A stretch of DNA of 64,000 nucleotides from Kibdelosporangium banguiense (GTDB lineage Bacteria > Actinomycetota > Actinomycetes > Mycobacteriales > Pseudonocardiaceae): NCBI RefSeq assembly GCF_017876405.1, contig NZ_JAGINW010000001.1:372001-436000 (forward strand), in the 5' to 3' direction. Position 1 is the stretch's first letter. Each line of letters starts with the position of its first letter. Of the stretch, positions 61,174 through 64,000 are shown in pieces. Under the pieces are notes generated by a model, which was not told the DNA's origin, did not search any database, and was given only the letters and a program-made list of their open reading frames with translations. The position numbers and the translations under genes were made by a program.

Positions 61174-61273
61174 GATGTTGTCCTCCGGAAAGATGGGTAC
61201 CTTGCACCCGGGACGTAGAGACCGGTGCGGCGTTCTCGACATCTTCGGTGAGAATTTTTCCGGGAGGGGCATC

Positions 61274-61633
61274 GTGAAGTACTTGATCATGATCCAGATC
61301 AACCCGACGGCCAAGCAGATGTGGGACAGCATGTCGGCTGAAGAGCAGGCGGCGGGCTATCAGGAGCATGGGGTGGTGCGGGAGGCCATGGCCGCGTCCG
61401 GCGAGCTGATCGTGGGCGAGGCACTGGCCGATGTGTCGCTCAGCAAGCGGATCACGGTGAAGGACGGCACAGTGATGACCACTGACGGGCCGTTCGCCGA
61501 GGTCAAGGAGTACCTGGCCGGGTTCTACCTGGTCGACTGCGAGAACATCGACCGGGCGATCGAGCACGCGGCCCGGCTGCCCGAGGCCGAGCATGGTCTG
61601 ATCGAGGTGCGGCCGGTGCTGGACCTGACGTGA
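61274..61633 (+). CDS. YCII/DGPF-domain protein, partner of the ECF42-type sigma factor
   Basis: A 119-residue protein from GTG 61274, behind GGGAGGGG. It has the [21 protein letters not shown] segment (given in part: [10 protein letters not shown]) that defines the DGPF group of YCII-like proteins. DGPF genes are the regular neighbours of ECF42 sigma factors. The stop overlaps the sigma-factor start (GTGA), so expression is coupled. Its biochemical role is unknown. Confidence 0.88.
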   Translation: MKYLIMIQINPTAKQMWDSMSAEEQAAGYQEHGVVREAMAASGELIVGEALADVSLSKRITVKDGTVMTTDGPFAEVKEYLAGFYLVDCENIDRAIEHAARLPEAEHGLIEVRPVLDLT

Positions 61634-62811
61634 ACACCCTGCTCAGGGAACTCGCGCCGCAAGTGCTCGCGGCGCTCGTCCGGCGCTACGGCGACTTCGA
61701 CGCGTGTGAGGACGCAGTGCAGGAGGCGCTGCTCGCGGCCACAGTGCAATGGCCTGTCGAGGGCACGCCGGACAACCCCAAGAGCTGGCTGATCACGGTC
61801 GCCTCCCGACGGCGGATCGAGGTCTGGCGCAGCGAGACAGCGCGCTTGCGGCGAGAGGAAACCGTCGCGTCTCTGCCGCCGCCTGATCCCGAGTTGGTGA
61901 CCGGAGTCGACGACACGCTCACCCTGTTCTTGCTGTGCTGTCACCCGTCGCTGACCGAGTCATCGCAGGTCGCGCTGACGTTGCGGGCTGTTGGCGGGCT
62001 GACGACGGCGGAGATCGCCCGGGCGTTCCTGGTGCCGGAGGCGACTGTGGCGCAACGCATCAGCCGGGCGAAGCAGAAGATCAAGGCCGGTGGCGCGGAG
62101 TTCCAGATGCCGTCGGACTTCGACGCCGTGCTGAAGGTGTTGTACCTCGTGTTCAACGAGGGATACACCGCGAGTTCCGGTTCGTCGCTGCATCGCGTGG
62201 AGCTCAGCAGCGAGGCAATCCGGCTGACGCATCAATTGCACGCACAATTGCCCGACGATGGTGAGGTCACCGGGCTGCTTGCACTGATGCTGTTGACTGA
62301 CGCCCGCCGTCCCGCGCGCACCCGTTCGGACGGCGCTTTGGTCCCGCTCGCCGAGCAGGACCGGAATCTGTGGGACCACCAGGCTATTGCCGATGGAATC
62401 GCACTGATCAGCTCAACACTCCCGACCGCTCCGATCGGGCCGTATCAACTGCAGGCCGCCATCGCCGCGGTGCACGACGAGGCTCAGTGCACCGAGGACA
62501 CCGACTGGCCCCAGATCCTAGGGCTCTACGACGTATTGCACCGGATTGCACCGGGGCCAATGGTCGCATTGAACCGAATTGTGGCCGTGGCAATGGTGCA
62601 CGGCGCCGAGACAGGTCTGACGCAATTGTCCGCGGCCGAATCCGACCCCGCACTCGCCGGTCACCACCGTGTGCACGCGGTCCGCGCACATTTGCTTGAC
62701 ATCTCCGGCGACACCGCCGCAGCGCGCACGCAATACGAACTCGCCGCGCGCCGAACACTCAGCGAGCCCGAACAACGCTACCTGACCTCGCGCGCAGCAC
62801 AACTGTCCTGA
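61630..62811 (+). CDS. ECF42-type RNA polymerase sigma factor with C-terminal extension
   Basis: A 393-residue sigma factor from GTG 61630. Region 2 (about 1-75) has [21 protein letters not shown] and the recognition helix part [15 protein letters not shown]. Region 4 (about 105-165) has [30 protein letters not shown]. The remaining 200 or so residues are a TPR-like extension found in ECF42 members, which lack a classical anti-sigma factor and are controlled through that extension. The DGPF partner gene directly upstream supports the assignment. Likely targets are its own operon and the divergent VOC/SnoaL-like unit. Confidence 0.9.
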   Translation: MNTLLRELAPQVLAALVRRYGDFDACEDAVQEALLAATVQWPVEGTPDNPKSWLITVASRRRIEVWRSETARLRREETVASLPPPDPELVTGVDDTLTLFLLCCHPSLTESSQVALTLRAVGGLTTAEIARAFLVPEATVAQRISRAKQKIKAGGAEFQMPSDFDAVLKVLYLVFNEGYTASSGSSLHRVELSSEAIRLTHQLHAQLPDDGEVTGLLALMLLTDARRPARTRSDGALVPLAEQDRNLWDHQAIADGIALISSTLPTAPIGPYQLQAAIAAVHDEAQCTEDTDWPQILGLYDVLHRIAPGPMVALNRIVAVAMVHGAETGLTQLSAAESDPALAGHHRVHAVRAHLLDISGDTAAARTQYELAARRTLSEPEQRYLTSRAAQLS

Positions 62812-62814
62812 GGC

Positions 62815-63243
62815 ATGATCGGGGTCATGCGATCGTGGGCGGAGCCGGGCGACATCCGGTGGATCCTGGAGAACTGCCAGACCTGGGCCATCGTCGGTCT
62901 GGCCGACAATCCCAGCCGCGCCGCGCACGGCGTGGCCCGGTTCCTCAAACAACACGGCAAACGAATCGTGCCGGTGCATCCCCTGGCCGAGACTGTCTGG
63001 GGCGAGCAGGGCTACGCCACCCTCGCCGACATCCCCTTCGAGGTCGACTGTGTGGACGTCTTCCGCCGCGCCGCCGAAGCCGGCCCATTCGCCGACCAAG
63101 CAGTCGCCATCGGCGCGAAAGCCGTCTGGTTCCAGCTCGACGTCATCGATGAGGCCGCCTTCGGCCGGGCAGGAGAGGCCGGGCTGCGCATGGTGATGGA
63201 TCGCTGCCCGGCCATCGAGTGGTCCCGCTACGGACCCGGCTGA
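62815..63243 (+). CDS. CoA-binding domain protein (YccU-like)
   Basis: A 142-residue single Rossmann-like CoA-binding domain: TWAIVGLADNPSRAAHGVARFLKQHGKRIVPVHP (the IVGLAD and IVPVHP strands), DVFRRAAEAGPFADQAVAIGAKAVWFQ, and a C-terminal VMDRCPAIEW. These stand-alone domains are common, and their role is unclear. ATG 62815 follows the sigma-factor stop by 3 bp; ATG 62827 is an alternative. Its end overlaps the convergent small membrane protein gene by 16 bp. Confidence 0.88.
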   Translation: MIGVMRSWAEPGDIRWILENCQTWAIVGLADNPSRAAHGVARFLKQHGKRIVPVHPLAETVWGEQGYATLADIPFEVDCVDVFRRAAEAGPFADQAVAIGAKAVWFQLDVIDEAAFGRAGEAGLRMVMDRCPAIEWSRYGPG

Positions 63244-63470
63244 CTGTTCGCGCCTTGCTTGTCCGCGCCCTTACTGTCCGTGGGCAGGTCTCGCCTGCGT
63301 AGGCGGATTGCTCGGACGCCCATCCCGACGCTCACCGCGCCGATCACCACAAAAACCAGGCCGGCCCACTGTTTCGTGCCGAAAACCGCGATTCCGGCCA
63401 CGAGCATCAGCATGATGCCGGCTGCGACCCGGCCAGTGGACTTGAGCCACTGCGTGTAGTGATCAGTCAT
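63228..63470 (-). CDS. Small two-span membrane protein
   Basis: An 80-residue protein with two hydrophobic segments (about 15-31 and 36-52) joined by a short turn (FGTKQWAG), followed by a basic, hydrophilic tail (RAIRLRRRDLPTDS). No family was recognised. It is 21 bp from the UvrA-like gene on the same strand and convergent with the CoA-binding gene. Confidence 0.65.
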   Translation of the reverse strand: MTDHYTQWLKSTGRVAAGIMLMLVAGIAVFGTKQWAGLVFVVIGAVSVGMGVRAIRLRRRDLPTDSKGADKQGANSQPGP

Positions 63471-63491
63471 GTACGTCCCAACGCTCGGACC

Positions 63492-64000
<509 letters not shown>

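Overview
The window is high-GC DNA with GTG/TTG starts, ATGA/GTGA stop-start overlaps, a conservon, BTAD/AfsR-type regulators, a DUF4429-SHOCT protein, an L,D-transpeptidase of the LdtMt2 type and an AcrA1-type acyl-CoA reductase. Together these point to a filamentous actinomycete, most likely of the Pseudonocardiales (an inference from gene content only). No rRNA, CRISPR array, integrase, complete insertion sequence or phage module was seen.

Layout. 1-10 kb: partial LysE exporter, secreted GH75 chitosanase, a GPP34 protein followed by an APC permease fused to a GNAT domain, an acyl-CoA reductase, an amidase, remains of an anion permease, and an L,D-transpeptidase. 10.7 kb: tRNA-Lys(CTT) with a strong terminator. 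11-23 kb: Gfo/Idh/MocA oxidoreductase, lipoprotein, phospholipase D-like protein, anchored lipase, a LolA/RseB-like protein with an ABC exporter, a DrrAB-type exporter, and an AfsR-like STAND regulator split by a one-base frameshift. 23.6 kb: tRNA-His(GTG), oligoribonuclease, HerA/DUF853 ATPase, then about 760 bp of gene debris. 26.7-35 kb: MacB-type ABC pair with its two-component system, a P-loop kinase, MmcQ/YjbR, a DUF1453 protein, a second two-component pair and CobF. 36-43 kb: GH18 chitinase, DUF4429-SHOCT protein, a GntR-controlled ABC operon, and a PEP-synthase/rifampicin-phosphotransferase-like enzyme. 43-46 kb: SsuABC-like importer. 45.9-50.1 kb: a complete conservon (histidine kinase, roadblock, DUF742, GTPase). 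50.1-60 kb: a regulator-dense block with a BTAD-NB-ARC protein without TPRs, a SARP, a STAND-TPR protein and a second frameshifted AfsR-like regulator. A three-gene cassette (GT-B-like protein, a 58-residue protein, PfkB kinase) lies inside this block, and a 34-residue membrane peptide gene lies at its end. 60-64 kb: VOC and SnoaL-like genes divergent from a DGPF/YCII protein with an ECF42-type sigma factor, a CoA-binding protein, a small membrane protein and a partial UvrA-like ATPase.

How the genes work together. Most recognisable operons are signal-transduction or transport units held together by 4-bp overlaps: two HisKA_3/LuxR systems, the importer, the conservon, the YtrA-type ABC operon and the sigma/DGPF pair. 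The least explained part is 50-60 kb. There, four large AfsR/SARP/STAND-type regulators surround a tightly overlapped kinase/small-protein/glycosyltransferase-like cassette. Two of the window's AfsR-like regulators carry single-base frameshifts in short homopolymers; these are either assembly errors or real inactivations.
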